DNA of 64,000 nucleotides from Pseudodesulfovibrio hydrargyri (GCF_001874525.1 NZ_LKAQ01000004.1:1230937-1294936); one strand, 5' to 3'. Counted from the first letter of the stretch, positions 37,169 through 46,378 are shown. The notes: generated by a model from the sequence alone, not told the origin. A program made the numbers and translations.

Positions 37169-37525
37169 TCAGAACTTCTCGAATATCCGCAAGAGTTCCT
37201 CGTCCACCTCTTCGGGGTGGTCCGCGTTCAGCGTCACCAGCCGGTGCAGGAAGGTGAAGGACAGCTCGTCCATTTCCTTGAAGGACATGGCCGCGAAGCT
37301 GCCCTTGATGCGCACGATCTCGCCCGTGACCACGATGCGGATGCCCGGCGACAGGGGCAGGTGCAATTCGCACGGGGTCCCGGCCACGCAGTCCTCGCAG
37401 CCGTAGAGCAGCGCGCCCTTGAGGCTCAGGTTGCGGGTGGACACGGGCGTGACCACCTCGCCGATGGTGATGTAAGCCTCGAAATCGGCTTCGATGCGGG
37501 TGCTGTTTCGCTTGTTCCTGTCCAT
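37169..37525 (-). CDS. PilZ-domain protein
   Basis: 118 residues, a stand-alone PilZ domain. The c-di-GMP-binding signature is visible: RNSTRIEADFEA near residue 10 and the NLSLKGAL motif (D/N-x-S-x-x-G) near residue 32, though the RxxxR motif is only partly kept (NKRNSTRIE). It probably reads c-di-GMP for motility or polysaccharide control; a GGDEF protein lies at 56.7 kb. It is convergent with the EamA gene. Confidence 0.82.
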   Translation of the reverse strand: MDRNKRNSTRIEADFEAYITIGEVVTPVSTRNLSLKGALLYGCEDCVAGTPCELHLPLSPGIRIVVTGEIVRIKGSFAAMSFKEMDELSFTFLHRLVTLNADHPEEVDEELLRIFEKF

Positions 37526-37627
37526 GGCATGGTCCCCTTATTGAGAACCATATCACAATAATCGGAGAGGACTCAATGTTTCCGTGCGGGGATTGACCGC
37601 GCCGTGCGGCCGCTTTACGCTGGAACC

Positions 37628-38488
37628 ATGAATATCCACACCCTTTCCGCACGCATGGCCGATTGGATGGCCGATCCCGGGAACAATTCCCTGGGGCCGG
37701 ACCTGATGCTGCCCGCCTTCGACGCCCCGCTGCTGGGCTGCGCCGCGGGCGACGACCCCCTGTTCGACTTCCTCAGGCAGGATATCGGGCCGGATTTCTA
37801 TTGGACCCCGGCCCGGGCCTTTGCCCAGGCGTTTCCCGAGAACGCCCCCTCCGGGGCCGACCTGAGCGTGGTTTCCTGGGTCCTGCCCCAGACCGAGCAC
37901 ACTCGCAAGGCCCATGGGCAAAACAAGGAGATGCCCAGCGTCGAGTGGAGCCGCGCCCGGCACTACGGCGAAAAGGTCAACGAGGCCCTGCGCCGGTTCG
38001 TGGTCGGCCTCTTTGCCGAGCAGGGCGTGGACGCCTGCGCGCCAGCGCTGCTCCCCAAGTGGACCCGGGCCGAGTCGCCCCGCTACGGGTTCGCCTCCAC
38101 CTGGTCGGAACGGCACACCGCCCACGTCTGCGGCCTGGGCACCTTCGGCCTGTCCGACGGGCTGATCACCCCCCGGGGCAAGGCCATCCGCGTGGGCTCG
38201 GTCGTGGTCCGGGCGCATCTCACGCCCACCCCCAGGCCGTACACCCGCCACAACGAGTGGTGTCTCTTTCACGCGGGCGGCAAATGCCGGGCCTGCATGA
38301 AGCGCTGCCCGGCCGGGGCCATCACCGAAAACGGGCACGACAAGGTCAAGTGCAAGACCTACATCCGCTCCGTCACCGCGCCCCACGTGGAGGCGAATCA
38401 GCTCGGCTTCCGCGTCAACAGTTGCGGGCTGTGCCAGGTCAGGGTGCCGTGCGAGAGCAGGAACCCGACGGTCAAGCGGGGCGGGTAG
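37628..38488 (+). CDS. QueG-like [4Fe-4S] protein
   Basis: 286 residues from ATG 37628. COG1600-like iron-sulfur protein: GLGTFGLSDGLITPRGKAIRVGSVVV, then CLFHAGGKCRACMKRCPAGAI and CKTYI, and finally NSCGLCQVRVPCESRNP. These give two ferredoxin-type [4Fe-4S] centres. It resembles epoxyqueuosine reductase but lacks its full length and the corrinoid-binding part cannot be confirmed, so a relative rather than queG is the safer name. Repeat C copy 1 follows. Confidence 0.8.
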   Translation: MNIHTLSARMADWMADPGNNSLGPDLMLPAFDAPLLGCAAGDDPLFDFLRQDIGPDFYWTPARAFAQAFPENAPSGADLSVVSWVLPQTEHTRKAHGQNKEMPSVEWSRARHYGEKVNEALRRFVVGLFAEQGVDACAPALLPKWTRAESPRYGFASTWSERHTAHVCGLGTFGLSDGLITPRGKAIRVGSVVVRAHLTPTPRPYTRHNEWCLFHAGGKCRACMKRCPAGAITENGHDKVKCKTYIRSVTAPHVEANQLGFRVNSCGLCQVRVPCESRNPTVKRGG

Positions 38489-38499
38489 AGAACCAAGGC

Positions 38500-38643
38500 T
38501 TGAAGGCCGCTGCGCGGCGGTTGTCGGGTGATTTCGCCTCCGGCGGGCAGCACTAGCTCTTAGGCGAGTCCTCGAGTTTTAGAGATAGCGACAGCAGCGA
38601 TAGGGTTCGCACCGTTGCATCCCTCTTATGCGCCTTCGGCGCG
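38500..38643 (+). repeat. Intergenic repeat C, copy 1 (short form)
   Basis: 144 nt shared with 57953-58176 and 63440-63661: starts TTGAAGGCCGC, has GGGCAGCAC, CTCTTAGGCGAGTC, AGAGATAGCGACAGCAGCGA and ends GCGCCTTCGGCGCG. It lacks an 83-nt block present in the other two. It lies between convergent genes. Confidence 0.85.
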
Positions 38644-38654
38644 GAGTTTTTCAT

Positions 38655-38692
38655 TAAAAAAGGCCGATTCCCGTATTGGGAACCGGCCTTTT
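38655..38692 (-). terminator. Bidirectional terminator for glpX
   Basis: AAAGGCCG...CGGCCTTT with inner ATTCCC/GGGAA around GTATT; A-run on the left gives a T-run after glpX on the minus strand. Confidence 0.88.
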
Positions 38693-38714
38693 GTGATCTT
38701 TCTGAGAGGTCGGC

Positions 38715-39698
38715 CTAGTCGTATTCGACGGCCGAGAAGCGCATCAGGGTGTCCCAGTTGTGAATGGCCTCCACGTAGCGGATGGTTCCGGTCTTGCCGC
38801 GCATGACCAGGGACGAGGTCTCGGCGCCGTGGCCGTGGTAGGTCACGCCCTTGAGGAAGGTGCCGCCGGAGATGCCGGTGGCCGCGAAGAACAGGTCGTC
38901 GGACTTGACCAGGTCGCCCACGGTCAGGACCCGGCGGATGTCCATGCCGAACTCGGCCAGGTTGTTCTTTTCCTTCTGCTTCTGCGGGTCGAGTTTGGCG
39001 AACATCTCGCCGCCCATGATGCGGATGGCGATGGCCGAGAGCACGCCCTCGGGGGTGCCGCCGGTGCCCATCATGACGTCCACCTCGCAGCGCGGGTCGA
39101 TGGCCATCAGCGAACCGGTGATGTCGCCGTCCGTGTGCAGCTGGATGCGCGCGCCCGCCTCGCGGATTTCGGAAATGAGCTTCTTGTGGCGCGGCTTGTC
39201 CAGGACGAAGACCACCAGGTCGTCCACGTCCTTGTCCAGGGCGCGGGCGATGAGCTTCAGGTTGTGGCCGGTCGGGGCCTCGATGTCGACCACGTCCTTG
39301 GCGTGGGCCGGGACGACCAGCTTCTGCATGTAGTAGCTCGGGCCCGGATCGAACATGGCGCCCGCCGGGGCCACGCCGACCACGGAGATGGCGTTGGGAC
39401 GGCCGTTGGCCAGCAGGTTGGTGCCCTCCAGCGGGTCCACGGCGATGTCCACCTTGGGACCGGTGCCCAGGCCGAGCTTCTCCCCGGCGTAGAGCATGGG
39501 AGCCTCATCCTTCTCGCCTTCGCCGATCTTGATCTGGCCTTCGATCTCCAGGGTGTTGAAGCACAGCCTCATGGCGTCGACCGCCGCCTGGTCGGCTGCG
39601 ATCTTGTCGCCTTTGCCGAGCCAGCGGGCGCAGGCCAGGGCGGCGGCTTCAGTGACACGGACCAGGTCCAGTGCGAGGTTTTTCTGTGGTGCTTCCAT
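38715..39698 (-). CDS. glpX: Fructose-1,6-bisphosphatase class II
   Basis: 327 residues, full length for GlpX-type class II enzymes. Motifs: GEGEKDEAPMLYAGE, VDPLEGTN (the phosphatase metal/substrate motif), GHN and MGTGGTPEGVLSAIA, TGISGGTFLKGV. It removes the 1-phosphate of fructose 1,6-bisphosphate in gluconeogenesis and in the sugar-phosphate pathway. It follows tkt by 9 nt, at the end of the rpoH-tkt run, and is followed by a terminator. Confidence 0.94.
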   Translation of the reverse strand: MEAPQKNLALDLVRVTEAAALACARWLGKGDKIAADQAAVDAMRLCFNTLEIEGQIKIGEGEKDEAPMLYAGEKLGLGTGPKVDIAVDPLEGTNLLANGRPNAISVVGVAPAGAMFDPGPSYYMQKLVVPAHAKDVVDIEAPTGHNLKLIARALDKDVDDLVVFVLDKPRHKKLISEIREAGARIQLHTDGDITGSLMAIDPRCEVDVMMGTGGTPEGVLSAIAIRIMGGEMFAKLDPQKQKEKNNLAEFGMDIRRVLTVGDLVKSDDLFFAATGISGGTFLKGVTYHGHGAETSSLVMRGKTGTIRYVEAIHNWDTLMRFSAVEYD

Positions 39699-39707
39699 GT
39701 GCGTCTC

Positions 39708-41669
39708 CTAGTATTTCTCCCGGATCATCCGGGCGAAGTTCTCCGGGGTGAACCCGTACTTGTCGGACAGGGTCTTGCCCGGGGCGCTGGCGCCGAAATG
39801 GTCGACGCCGAGAACAACGCCGTTCAGGCCGACATATTTGTGCCACAGGGGGGTCCGGCCGGCCTCGGCCGCGGCCCGTGCGGTCACTTCGGGCGGCAAT
39901 ACGTCATTTTTATACGATTCGGGCTGATCGTCAAACAGTTTGGCCGAAGGCATGGATACCACACGAACCTTGCGTTTGAACAGCTTGGCCGTTTCCAGAC
40001 ACAGCGAAACCTCGGAACCGGAGGCCACCAGGATCAAGTCCGGGGTGCCGTCGCAGTCCTTGAGCACGTAGCCGCCCCTGCGCGGACCGTCCAGGATGGC
40101 CGGGAACTCGGCCGGGTCCAGAATGGGCAGCCCCTGGCGGGTCAGGAACAGGGTGGAGGGCATCTTTTCCTGCTTCAGCGCGATGTCCAGGCAGACCTTG
40201 GTCTCGTTGGCGTCGGCCGGGCGCAGGTCGATGAGACCCGGGATGAGCCGCAGGGAGCTGACGTGCTCGATGGGCTGGTGCGTGGGGCCGTCCTCGCCCA
40301 CCCAGAAGGAATCGTGGGTGAAGACGTACAGGACCGGCAGCTCCTGCAGGGCGGACATGCGGATGGCGTTGCGGCAGTAGTCCGAAAAGGTCAGGAAGGT
40401 GGCCCCGAACGGGAGCAGGCCGCCGTGCAGCTGGATGCCGTTCATGATCGCGGCCATGTTGAACTCGCGCACCCCGAAGGCCAGGTTGCGCGCGCCGTAG
40501 CCGTCCACGGCGAAGTCGCCGTACGTGTTGCGGAAATTGGCGGTCTGGTTGGACGGGTCCAGGTCGGCGGAGCCGCCCACCAGGGTGGGCAGGGATTCCA
40601 TGACCGCGTCCAGGCAGGTGCCCCAGGCCTTGCGGGTGGCCATGGACTCGCCGGGGGTGAACTCGGGCCACTCGATGGACAGCTCGGGCCGGGGTTTGGT
40701 CACGTGGCCCCACATCTTAGCGAAGTCCTTGTCGGACAGCTTGCCGTCGACCATGGCCCGCCAGTCGGCCGCGTTCTTGCGCAGCCCGTCGAACCGGGCC
40801 CGGTACTCGGCGACGACGTCCCCGGGCACGTAGAAGTCTTCCTCGGGCAGGCCGAGCTTCTTCTTGGTGGCTTTGATCTCGTCGGCCTTGAGCGGCTCGC
40901 CGTGGGTCTTGTGGCTGCCCTCCATGGAGGCGCATCCCTTGGCCATGGTGGTGTGGCCGATGATCAGGGTCGGCTTGCCGGTCTCCATCTGGGCGCCCCT
41001 GATGGCCTTGCGGATCTCGTCGTGGTTGTGGCCGTCCACTTCCAGGACCTGCCAGCACAGCCCTTCGAAGACCTTGCGGTGGTCGGTGCAGTCCGCCTTG
41101 CAGGTCGGCCCGGCCAGCTGGATCTTGTTGGAGTCGTAGAAGACGATCAGCTTGCCCAGATTCCACAGCCCGGCCAGGGCGGCCGCGCCCATGGCGATGG
41201 GCTCCTGCAGGTCGCCGTCGGACGAGAGCACGTAGGTGTAGTGGTCCATGACGTCCGCGCCGAGCTTTTCGCGCAGGTACGCCTCGGCCGTGGCAAAGCC
41301 CACGGACATGGCCAACCCCTGGCCCAGCGGGCCGGTGGTGGCCTCCACGCCGGGGGTCAGGTGGACCTCGGGATGGCCCGGGGTCAGGGAGCCGAACTGG
41401 CGGAAATTCTTGATGTCCTCAATGGAGATGAAGCCGTTCAGATGCAGCAGGCTGTAGAGCAGCATGGATTCGTGCCCGGCAGAGAGGATGAAGCGGTCGC
41501 GGTTGAACCACTGGGGGTCGTCGGGATTGAAGTTCAGGAATTCGGAAAAGAGGATGGTGGCATAGTCGGCGGAGGACATGGCCCCGCCCGGATGGCCGGA
41601 GTTGGCCTTGGCCACGCCGTCCATGATCAGTCCCTTGACCACGGCGATGGTCTTGTCCGTCTGTGTCAT
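39708..41669 (-). CDS. tkt: Transketolase
   Basis: 653 residues, usual transketolase length. Thiamine pyrophosphate region SSDGDLQEPIAMGAAALAGLWNLGKLIVFYDSNK, N-terminal NSGHPGGAMSSADYATILF, and the pyrimidine domain GVREFNMAAIMNGIQLHGGLLPFGATFLTF. It moves two-carbon units between sugar phosphates. It lies between rpiB and glpX in one direction, so ribose-5-phosphate isomerisation, transketolation and FBP dephosphorylation are encoded together. Confidence 0.95.
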   Translation of the reverse strand: MTQTDKTIAVVKGLIMDGVAKANSGHPGGAMSSADYATILFSEFLNFNPDDPQWFNRDRFILSAGHESMLLYSLLHLNGFISIEDIKNFRQFGSLTPGHPEVHLTPGVEATTGPLGQGLAMSVGFATAEAYLREKLGADVMDHYTYVLSSDGDLQEPIAMGAAALAGLWNLGKLIVFYDSNKIQLAGPTCKADCTDHRKVFEGLCWQVLEVDGHNHDEIRKAIRGAQMETGKPTLIIGHTTMAKGCASMEGSHKTHGEPLKADEIKATKKKLGLPEEDFYVPGDVVAEYRARFDGLRKNAADWRAMVDGKLSDKDFAKMWGHVTKPRPELSIEWPEFTPGESMATRKAWGTCLDAVMESLPTLVGGSADLDPSNQTANFRNTYGDFAVDGYGARNLAFGVREFNMAAIMNGIQLHGGLLPFGATFLTFSDYCRNAIRMSALQELPVLYVFTHDSFWVGEDGPTHQPIEHVSSLRLIPGLIDLRPADANETKVCLDIALKQEKMPSTLFLTRQGLPILDPAEFPAILDGPRRGGYVLKDCDGTPDLILVASGSEVSLCLETAKLFKRKVRVVSMPSAKLFDDQPESYKNDVLPPEVTARAAAEAGRTPLWHKYVGLNGVVLGVDHFGASAPGKTLSDKYGFTPENFARMIREKY

Positions 41670-41694
41670 TGGTCGATACCCTTGGTTAGTGAGG

Positions 41695-42135
41695 TTATTG
41701 GGAGACGGTTTCGATGAGGTCGATGCGCCGCTGGTGCCGGTCGCCCTCGAAAGTCGATTCCAGGAAGACCTTGAGGACGCTCAAGGCCAGCCCCTGCCCG
41801 GTGACGCGCTCGCCCATGCACAGGCATTTGGCGTCGTTGTGCGCGCGGGCCATGCGGGCGTGAAATTCGTTGGTGCACAGCGCTGCCCGGACGCCCATGC
41901 GGTTGGCGGTCATGGTCATGCCCTGGCCCGTGCCGCAGATGAGCACGCCGAGCTTGCCGTCGTCCGCCTTGAGCTTGTTGCAGACCTTGGCCGCGTACAG
42001 GGGATAGTCGCAGGAGTCCAGGCAGTCCGGCCCCTCGTCCTCCACGGTGTAGCCCCAGTCGGTCAGGGCCTTGATGAAAACCTGCTTGAGATGATAGCCC
42101 CCGTGATCGGAGCCGATGACGATGGTCTTGCTCAC
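41695..42135 (-). CDS. rpiB: Ribose-5-phosphate isomerase B
   Basis: 146 residues, LacA/RpiB fold: IVIGSDHGGYHLK, DCLDSCDYPLYAAKVC, ICGTGQGMTMTANRMGVRAALC (the substrate Cys in CGTGQG), and the LCMGERVTG ending. It interconverts ribose and ribulose 5-phosphate. GTG start 42135 overlaps the upstream stop by 4 nt (GTGA), and the gene precedes tkt by 25 nt. Confidence 0.94.
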   Translation of the reverse strand: MSKTIVIGSDHGGYHLKQVFIKALTDWGYTVEDEGPDCLDSCDYPLYAAKVCNKLKADDGKLGVLICGTGQGMTMTANRMGVRAALCTNEFHARMARAHNDAKCLCMGERVTGQGLALSVLKVFLESTFEGDRHQRRIDLIETVSQ

Positions 42136-42464
42136 TGTTCCCCCCCTTGGGATGCGCCGCCGCCCTCGCGGCGGATGTGCTTCATACGCTCTTCGCGGTC
42201 GTTGGCCAGTTCATCCTTCAGGGCGTCGATCTCCTCCTTCAGAAAGGCGATCTGCTTGAGGCAGAGTTCCTTCTCCGCCTTCTTGCCCCGGGGCGCCTCC
42301 GCGATACGCCCGAGGATGCCATATTCCCGTTCCAGTTCTTTTTCAAGCCTGCCGACCTCGAACCTCCCGGACAGGGAGCGGACCAGCCATTTCATCTCGG
42401 CCAGCCAGGTCTTCAGGCCGAGGATAAAGATGTCCATCACCGTTTCCCGCGGCTGTTCGCTCAT
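42132..42464 (-). CDS. Small coiled-coil protein of unknown function
   Basis: 110 residues, not recognised as a named family. A short N-terminal hydrophobic-amphipathic segment (MDIFILGLKTWLAEMKWLVRSL) is followed by a charged alpha-helical stretch with heptad-like spacing (VGRLEKELEREYGILGRIAEAP, CLKQIAFLKEEIDALKDELANDREERMKHI), so a coiled coil is likely. The tail is Gly-rich. It overlaps the genes on both sides by 4 nt, which implies coupled translation with the lipoprotein and rpiB. Confidence 0.65.
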   Translation of the reverse strand: MSEQPRETVMDIFILGLKTWLAEMKWLVRSLSGRFEVGRLEKELEREYGILGRIAEAPRGKKAEKELCLKQIAFLKEEIDALKDELANDREERMKHIRREGGGASQGGEQ

Positions 42465-43336
42465 TGCTTGTCCTCGTGTATGACGGGGATATCCCCGGTT
42501 GTTTCGTCCGTGTACCCGTTGTCCAGCCGGATGGGGACGACGTCTTCGGGCAGTTCCAGGGCCAGGGACCGGGCGGGCCAGGCCGCCAGCATAAGCTCCC
42601 GGGACTTTATGTGCAAGACGCCGCGCTCCCCGTTGTCCAGGGACAGGGTCAGCTTGTCGGGCAGGGGAACCCGCCCCTCGGGCGCGTCCTCGAAGCGGTC
42701 CACGGTGAAGGCCCATTGCCGGGCGTCCCGCGAGCGCGAGGTCAGCCCCTCCAACCGCACCGGGCGGCCCCAGCGGTCCAGGACGATGCGCCGGGTGAGC
42801 CCGCCTGCAAAGGTGAAGGCGTAGTTCCCGCCCTCGGCTTCCGTCTTGGCGTAGCGCCGGGGAGCAAGCCCGGAGAAGTCGCCGGACAGGGCGTGGGCCA
42901 GCTCGCTCAGGGAAAAGGGAAAGGGCATGCCCAGCCGGGTGGCTCCGAGCACGGAATTCTTGTGCGCGTAAGCCTTTTGGTCCTCGGGGTAGAATACAAG
43001 CAGTCCGGAGTCGTCCTCCCGGATGTGGGCCAGCAGGGTGCCGATGGAGGCGGACACGTCCAGACGCATGGGGCCGTCGAAGTCGCCCCACAGGGAGATC
43101 AGGGTCCGGTTGGTCCGCTTGGTCGGTTTGATCCTGGAATAGTACAGGCTGGCCCTCACCCGGACCCCCTCGCCCCCGGGCCGGACGCAGTAGTGCTGCC
43201 GGAAGGCGGACCAGGCCGCCTTGGGGGTGTCCAGTTCAAGGCCGGGCGGTATCCTGGTGGCGCAGCCCGAGAGGGCCGCCAGTATCAGGACGGCCGCTGT
43301 CGCCGCCGGAACGAGCGTCGATCCGAGGCGGCTCAT
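42461..43336 (-). CDS. LolB-like outer-membrane lipoprotein
   Basis: 291 residues with a lipobox (ILAALSGC, Cys25). The body is a beta-rich domain like LolB or DUF4292-type outer-membrane lipoproteins (FDGPMRLDVSASIGTLLAHIREDDSGLLVFYPEDQKAYAHKNS). LolB accepts lipoproteins from LolA at the outer membrane. Overlaps both neighbours by 4 nt. The upstream gene encodes a TPR lipoprotein, so they may act at the cell envelope together. Confidence 0.7.
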   Translation of the reverse strand: MSRLGSTLVPAATAAVLILAALSGCATRIPPGLELDTPKAAWSAFRQHYCVRPGGEGVRVRASLYYSRIKPTKRTNRTLISLWGDFDGPMRLDVSASIGTLLAHIREDDSGLLVFYPEDQKAYAHKNSVLGATRLGMPFPFSLSELAHALSGDFSGLAPRRYAKTEAEGGNYAFTFAGGLTRRIVLDRWGRPVRLEGLTSRSRDARQWAFTVDRFEDAPEGRVPLPDKLTLSLDNGERGVLHIKSRELMLAAWPARSLALELPEDVVPIRLDNGYTDETTGDIPVIHEDKQ

Positions 43337-45084
43337 AATTTCTTCAGCTTCTCCCTGACGGCCTTGGCCTCGGGCGAGTGGTACTTGAGCGCGTAGTTAT
43401 AGCCCTTGCGCGCCGCCTTGGTCTTGCCCATGGCCGCGGCGATGTCGCCGTAGTGCTCCCAGATGGTCGGGTCCTTGTCGACCACGTCCACGGCGTAGCC
43501 GATGTACTCCCACGCCTTTTCCAGGTCCTGCCGCTTGAAGTGGACCCAGGCCACGGAGTCGAGAATGAAGCCGTTTTCCGGGTCGAGCTTGGAGGCCTTG
43601 GTCACCAGGACCAGGGCGCGGTCCAGTTCGCGGCCCTCCTCGGCCAGGGTGTAGCCCACGTAGTTGAGCGCGTTGGCGTGGTCGGGGTGGGCCCGGATCA
43701 CGCCCTCCATCAGGGCCAGGCCCAGGGCGCGGCGGTTGGTGACCTCGTAGATCATGGCCAGTTCGTAGGTCAGCTCGGGGTCGTTCTTGAGGCGCGTCAG
43801 CCCCTCCTTGAGGGCGGCCTCGGCCCCTTCGAGGTCGTCCTGGTTCTTCTTCAGCCCGGCTTCGAGGATGTAGAAGATGGAGGCGTTGGGGTAGAGCTTC
43901 TTGCCCTGGGCTGCCAGGGCCAGGGCCTCTCCCTCCTTGCCCTGGACGGCCAGCAGCTGGGCCTTGAAGCGCAGGGCGTGGGGATAGAGTCGGTCCGTGT
44001 CCTTGACCTCGTCGAGATAGGTCAGGGCCTTGGCCGGGTCGTTCTCGCCCTCGTCGGCGATGACCGCCTTGTAGAAATAGTACTCCGCGGGCACGGTGCC
44101 GCCGGTGGTCAGCATGTCCAGGACCGTGGACCCCTGGGCGAAGAACCCGTCGTTGATGAACATGAGCACCGCGTCCAGGATGAAGGACTTGGTCGGCGGG
44201 CCGCTAAGCGCCAGCTCCAGGGCCTTGGCCGGGTCGTTCAGCTTGAGATTCAGGTTGATCAGCCGCAGCCGCGCCTCGGGGAAGGAGTCGCTCTGTTCCA
44301 GGATGGAGCCGTATATCTGCTCGGCGGACACGTAGTCCTTGGCCAGCTCATACTGGTAGGCCAGCTCGACCATGGCCTCGGTGAACTCCGGGTCCTTGGC
44401 CACGGCCTTCTTGAGGTTGGCGATGGCCGACTTGCGCATGCCCAGGTTTCCCTGGACCCGGCCCATGGCGTACAGGGCGTCGGCCGAGCGCTGCTTTTCC
44501 GGGATCTGCTTGAGCACGTCCAGGGCCTTGGCGTCCTGGCCCGCGTCCATGAGCATCTGGCCCAGCCGCTCGCGGGCCTCCATGTCCTTGGGGTGGCGGC
44601 GCAGGAACCCGTCCATGATGGCGATGGCGTCGTCCGTGCGGTTGTCGGCCACGTAGGAGTTGGCCAGGTACACGGTCAGCAGGCGGTTGTCCGGAAATTT
44701 CTCGAGCCCCTCCTTGAGGGCCTCGCGGGACCGGCTGGTGCCCTCGGGGTGGTTCCAGAACATGCCCGCCTTTTCCACGTACAGCTCGGGCGTGGGGGCC
44801 TGGGCCAGGACGCGGTCCAGGGCGGCCACGGCCCGGGCGTGGATCTCGTTGACTTCCTTGGAGGTCAGGGTGGACCGCTCGCCCTCCTGGATGTGCTTCT
44901 GCAACTGGTGCAGGAGGTCCTGGTAGGTCAGGTAGTCGTAGTCGAGCCGGGCCGACTCGGATATGACCGGCGCGGGCTGGGACTTGGCGCCGGTTCCGGC
45001 GGCGCAGCCGGCGACGGCCAGGAGCGCGAGGAGCGCGAAGGCAGCCAGTGCGGTATGTGAGTCAGGCCTTGAGAATCGTTTCAT
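43333..45084 (-). CDS. TPR-repeat lipoprotein
   Basis: 583 residues. Lipobox LLAVAGC (Cys27), followed by roughly a dozen tetratricopeptide-like units, e.g. DNRLLTVYLANSYVADNRTD, NLKKAVAKDPEFTEAMVELAY, ANALNYVGYTLAEEGRELDRALVLVTKASKLDPENG. Large TPR lipoproteins like this act as envelope scaffolds for assembly or secretion. It overlaps the LolB-like gene by 4 nt and follows rpoH by 29 nt, so all are in one unit. Confidence 0.87.
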   Translation of the reverse strand: MKRFSRPDSHTALAAFALLALLAVAGCAAGTGAKSQPAPVISESARLDYDYLTYQDLLHQLQKHIQEGERSTLTSKEVNEIHARAVAALDRVLAQAPTPELYVEKAGMFWNHPEGTSRSREALKEGLEKFPDNRLLTVYLANSYVADNRTDDAIAIMDGFLRRHPKDMEARERLGQMLMDAGQDAKALDVLKQIPEKQRSADALYAMGRVQGNLGMRKSAIANLKKAVAKDPEFTEAMVELAYQYELAKDYVSAEQIYGSILEQSDSFPEARLRLINLNLKLNDPAKALELALSGPPTKSFILDAVLMFINDGFFAQGSTVLDMLTTGGTVPAEYYFYKAVIADEGENDPAKALTYLDEVKDTDRLYPHALRFKAQLLAVQGKEGEALALAAQGKKLYPNASIFYILEAGLKKNQDDLEGAEAALKEGLTRLKNDPELTYELAMIYEVTNRRALGLALMEGVIRAHPDHANALNYVGYTLAEEGRELDRALVLVTKASKLDPENGFILDSVAWVHFKRQDLEKAWEYIGYAVDVVDKDPTIWEHYGDIAAAMGKTKAARKGYNYALKYHSPEAKAVREKLKKL

Positions 45085-45113
45085 CCGTTCGTCCCGATTG
45101 GCGTCGCCGCCGA

Positions 45114-46208
45114 TTAGTCGTGTTCCAGCACCCAGTCTCTGGAGAAATCCTTGACCTTGTCCGTCAGGTGCTCGCGGATCTTGGCCATCAGCCGGGCCTC
45201 GATCTGGCGGACGCGCTCCCTGGTGACGCCGTACTCCTCGCCGATCTCCCGCAGGGTCACGGGGTCGTCGGAGAGCAGCCTGCGGTCGAGGATGGCCACT
45301 TCCTTGTCGTTCAGGGAGGAGCGTATCTCCCTGATGTTGTCCAGGAGCAGGCCGACGATCTGGTCGTTGGCGATGGATTCTTCCACGCCCGGGGAGAGCG
45401 ACGGCAGGAAGTCCATCCTGGTGGCGTCGGAATCCTCGCCCAGCGGGGTGTTCAGCGACATGTCGTTCTTGGACAGGCGCTGGTCCATCTCGTCGATCTC
45501 GGCCTCGGACACGCCGAGCCGCTCGCTCAGCGCCTCGGTCGAGGGGTCGAACCCCAGGGTCTGGAGGCGCTGGCGCTCCTTGTTCAGGTTGTAGAACAGC
45601 TTGCGCTGGGTCTGGGTGGTCCCTATCTTGACCATGCGCCAGTTGTCCATGATGTACTTCAGGATGTACGCCTTGATCCAGAAGGCCGCGTAGTAGGAGA
45701 ACTTGATCCCCTTTTCCGGGTCGAACTTGGTCACGGCCTTGAGCAGGCCGACGTTGCCCTCCTGGATGAGATCCAGGCCGTTCTGCATCCAGCGGCGCTG
45801 GAAGTCCATGGCGATCTTGACCACCAGGCGCAGGTGCGAGGACACCAGCTTGAAGGCCGCGTCCTGGTCGTTGTCCTCCTGGACCCGCTTGGCCAGGGCG
45901 TATTCCTCTTCCGGCTCCAGCATGGGGAACCGGGCGATCTCCTTGAGATACAGCTGCAGCGGGTCGCGGATCCGGACCGCCTTGGAGGAAGGGGCGAGGT
46001 TCAGCGCCGGGAGCCTGTTCTCCAGCCCTTCGGCCTTGGCCGGGGCGTTGGGGGATATATCGGTGGCGTCGTCGTCAAGATCGTCCTCGTCAAAGCCGTC
46101 TTCGTCGAGATCCTCTTCGTCGAAGTCGTCTTCGGTGAAGTCGGTCTCCTCGAGATCGTCCTCGACGATCTCCGGTTCGACCACCGCTGTCGTTTTTTCA
46201 GATGTCAT
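45114..46208 (-). CDS. rpoH: RNA polymerase sigma-32-type (RpoH) factor with acidic N-terminal extension
   Basis: 364 residues. Sigma-70 regions 2 and 4 are clear (SHLRLVVKIAMDFQ, LDLIQEGNVGLLKAVTKFDP, FWIKAYILKYIMDNWRMVKIG; TLREIGEEYGVTRERVRQIEARL). The RpoH box, TTQTQRKLFYNLNK (residues ~198-210), marks it as heat-shock sigma-32 type. Residues ~11-50 are an almost pure Asp/Glu stretch, absent from the ~285-residue E. coli protein. A minus-strand promoter, TATAGT (46272-46277) with TTGATA 15 nt upstream, is a weak candidate. Confidence 0.88.
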   Translation of the reverse strand: MTSEKTTAVVEPEIVEDDLEETDFTEDDFDEEDLDEDGFDEDDLDDDATDISPNAPAKAEGLENRLPALNLAPSSKAVRIRDPLQLYLKEIARFPMLEPEEEYALAKRVQEDNDQDAAFKLVSSHLRLVVKIAMDFQRRWMQNGLDLIQEGNVGLLKAVTKFDPEKGIKFSYYAAFWIKAYILKYIMDNWRMVKIGTTQTQRKLFYNLNKERQRLQTLGFDPSTEALSERLGVSEAEIDEMDQRLSKNDMSLNTPLGEDSDATRMDFLPSLSPGVEESIANDQIVGLLLDNIREIRSSLNDKEVAILDRRLLSDDPVTLREIGEEYGVTRERVRQIEARLMAKIREHLTDKVKDFSRDWVLEHD

Positions 46209-46378
46209 TGCTACGTTGGATGCGGCGCAAGGGCGCCCGGTTCAATACAAATATAAGAGCAAGAAAGCCACACTATAGATTTTGTCCGACCTTATCAATG
46301 ATTTTCAGGCGAGGGCAACTTGTGCAAAACCCTGCGTGCACATGGCCCGCATCCGCCCGGACGGGCCGAGAAAAAAGC

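Noticed and set aside
38760..41717. Plus-strand open frame of 985 codons over glpX and tkt
   Set aside because: Antisense shadow of two clear enzymes; no family pattern is visible.
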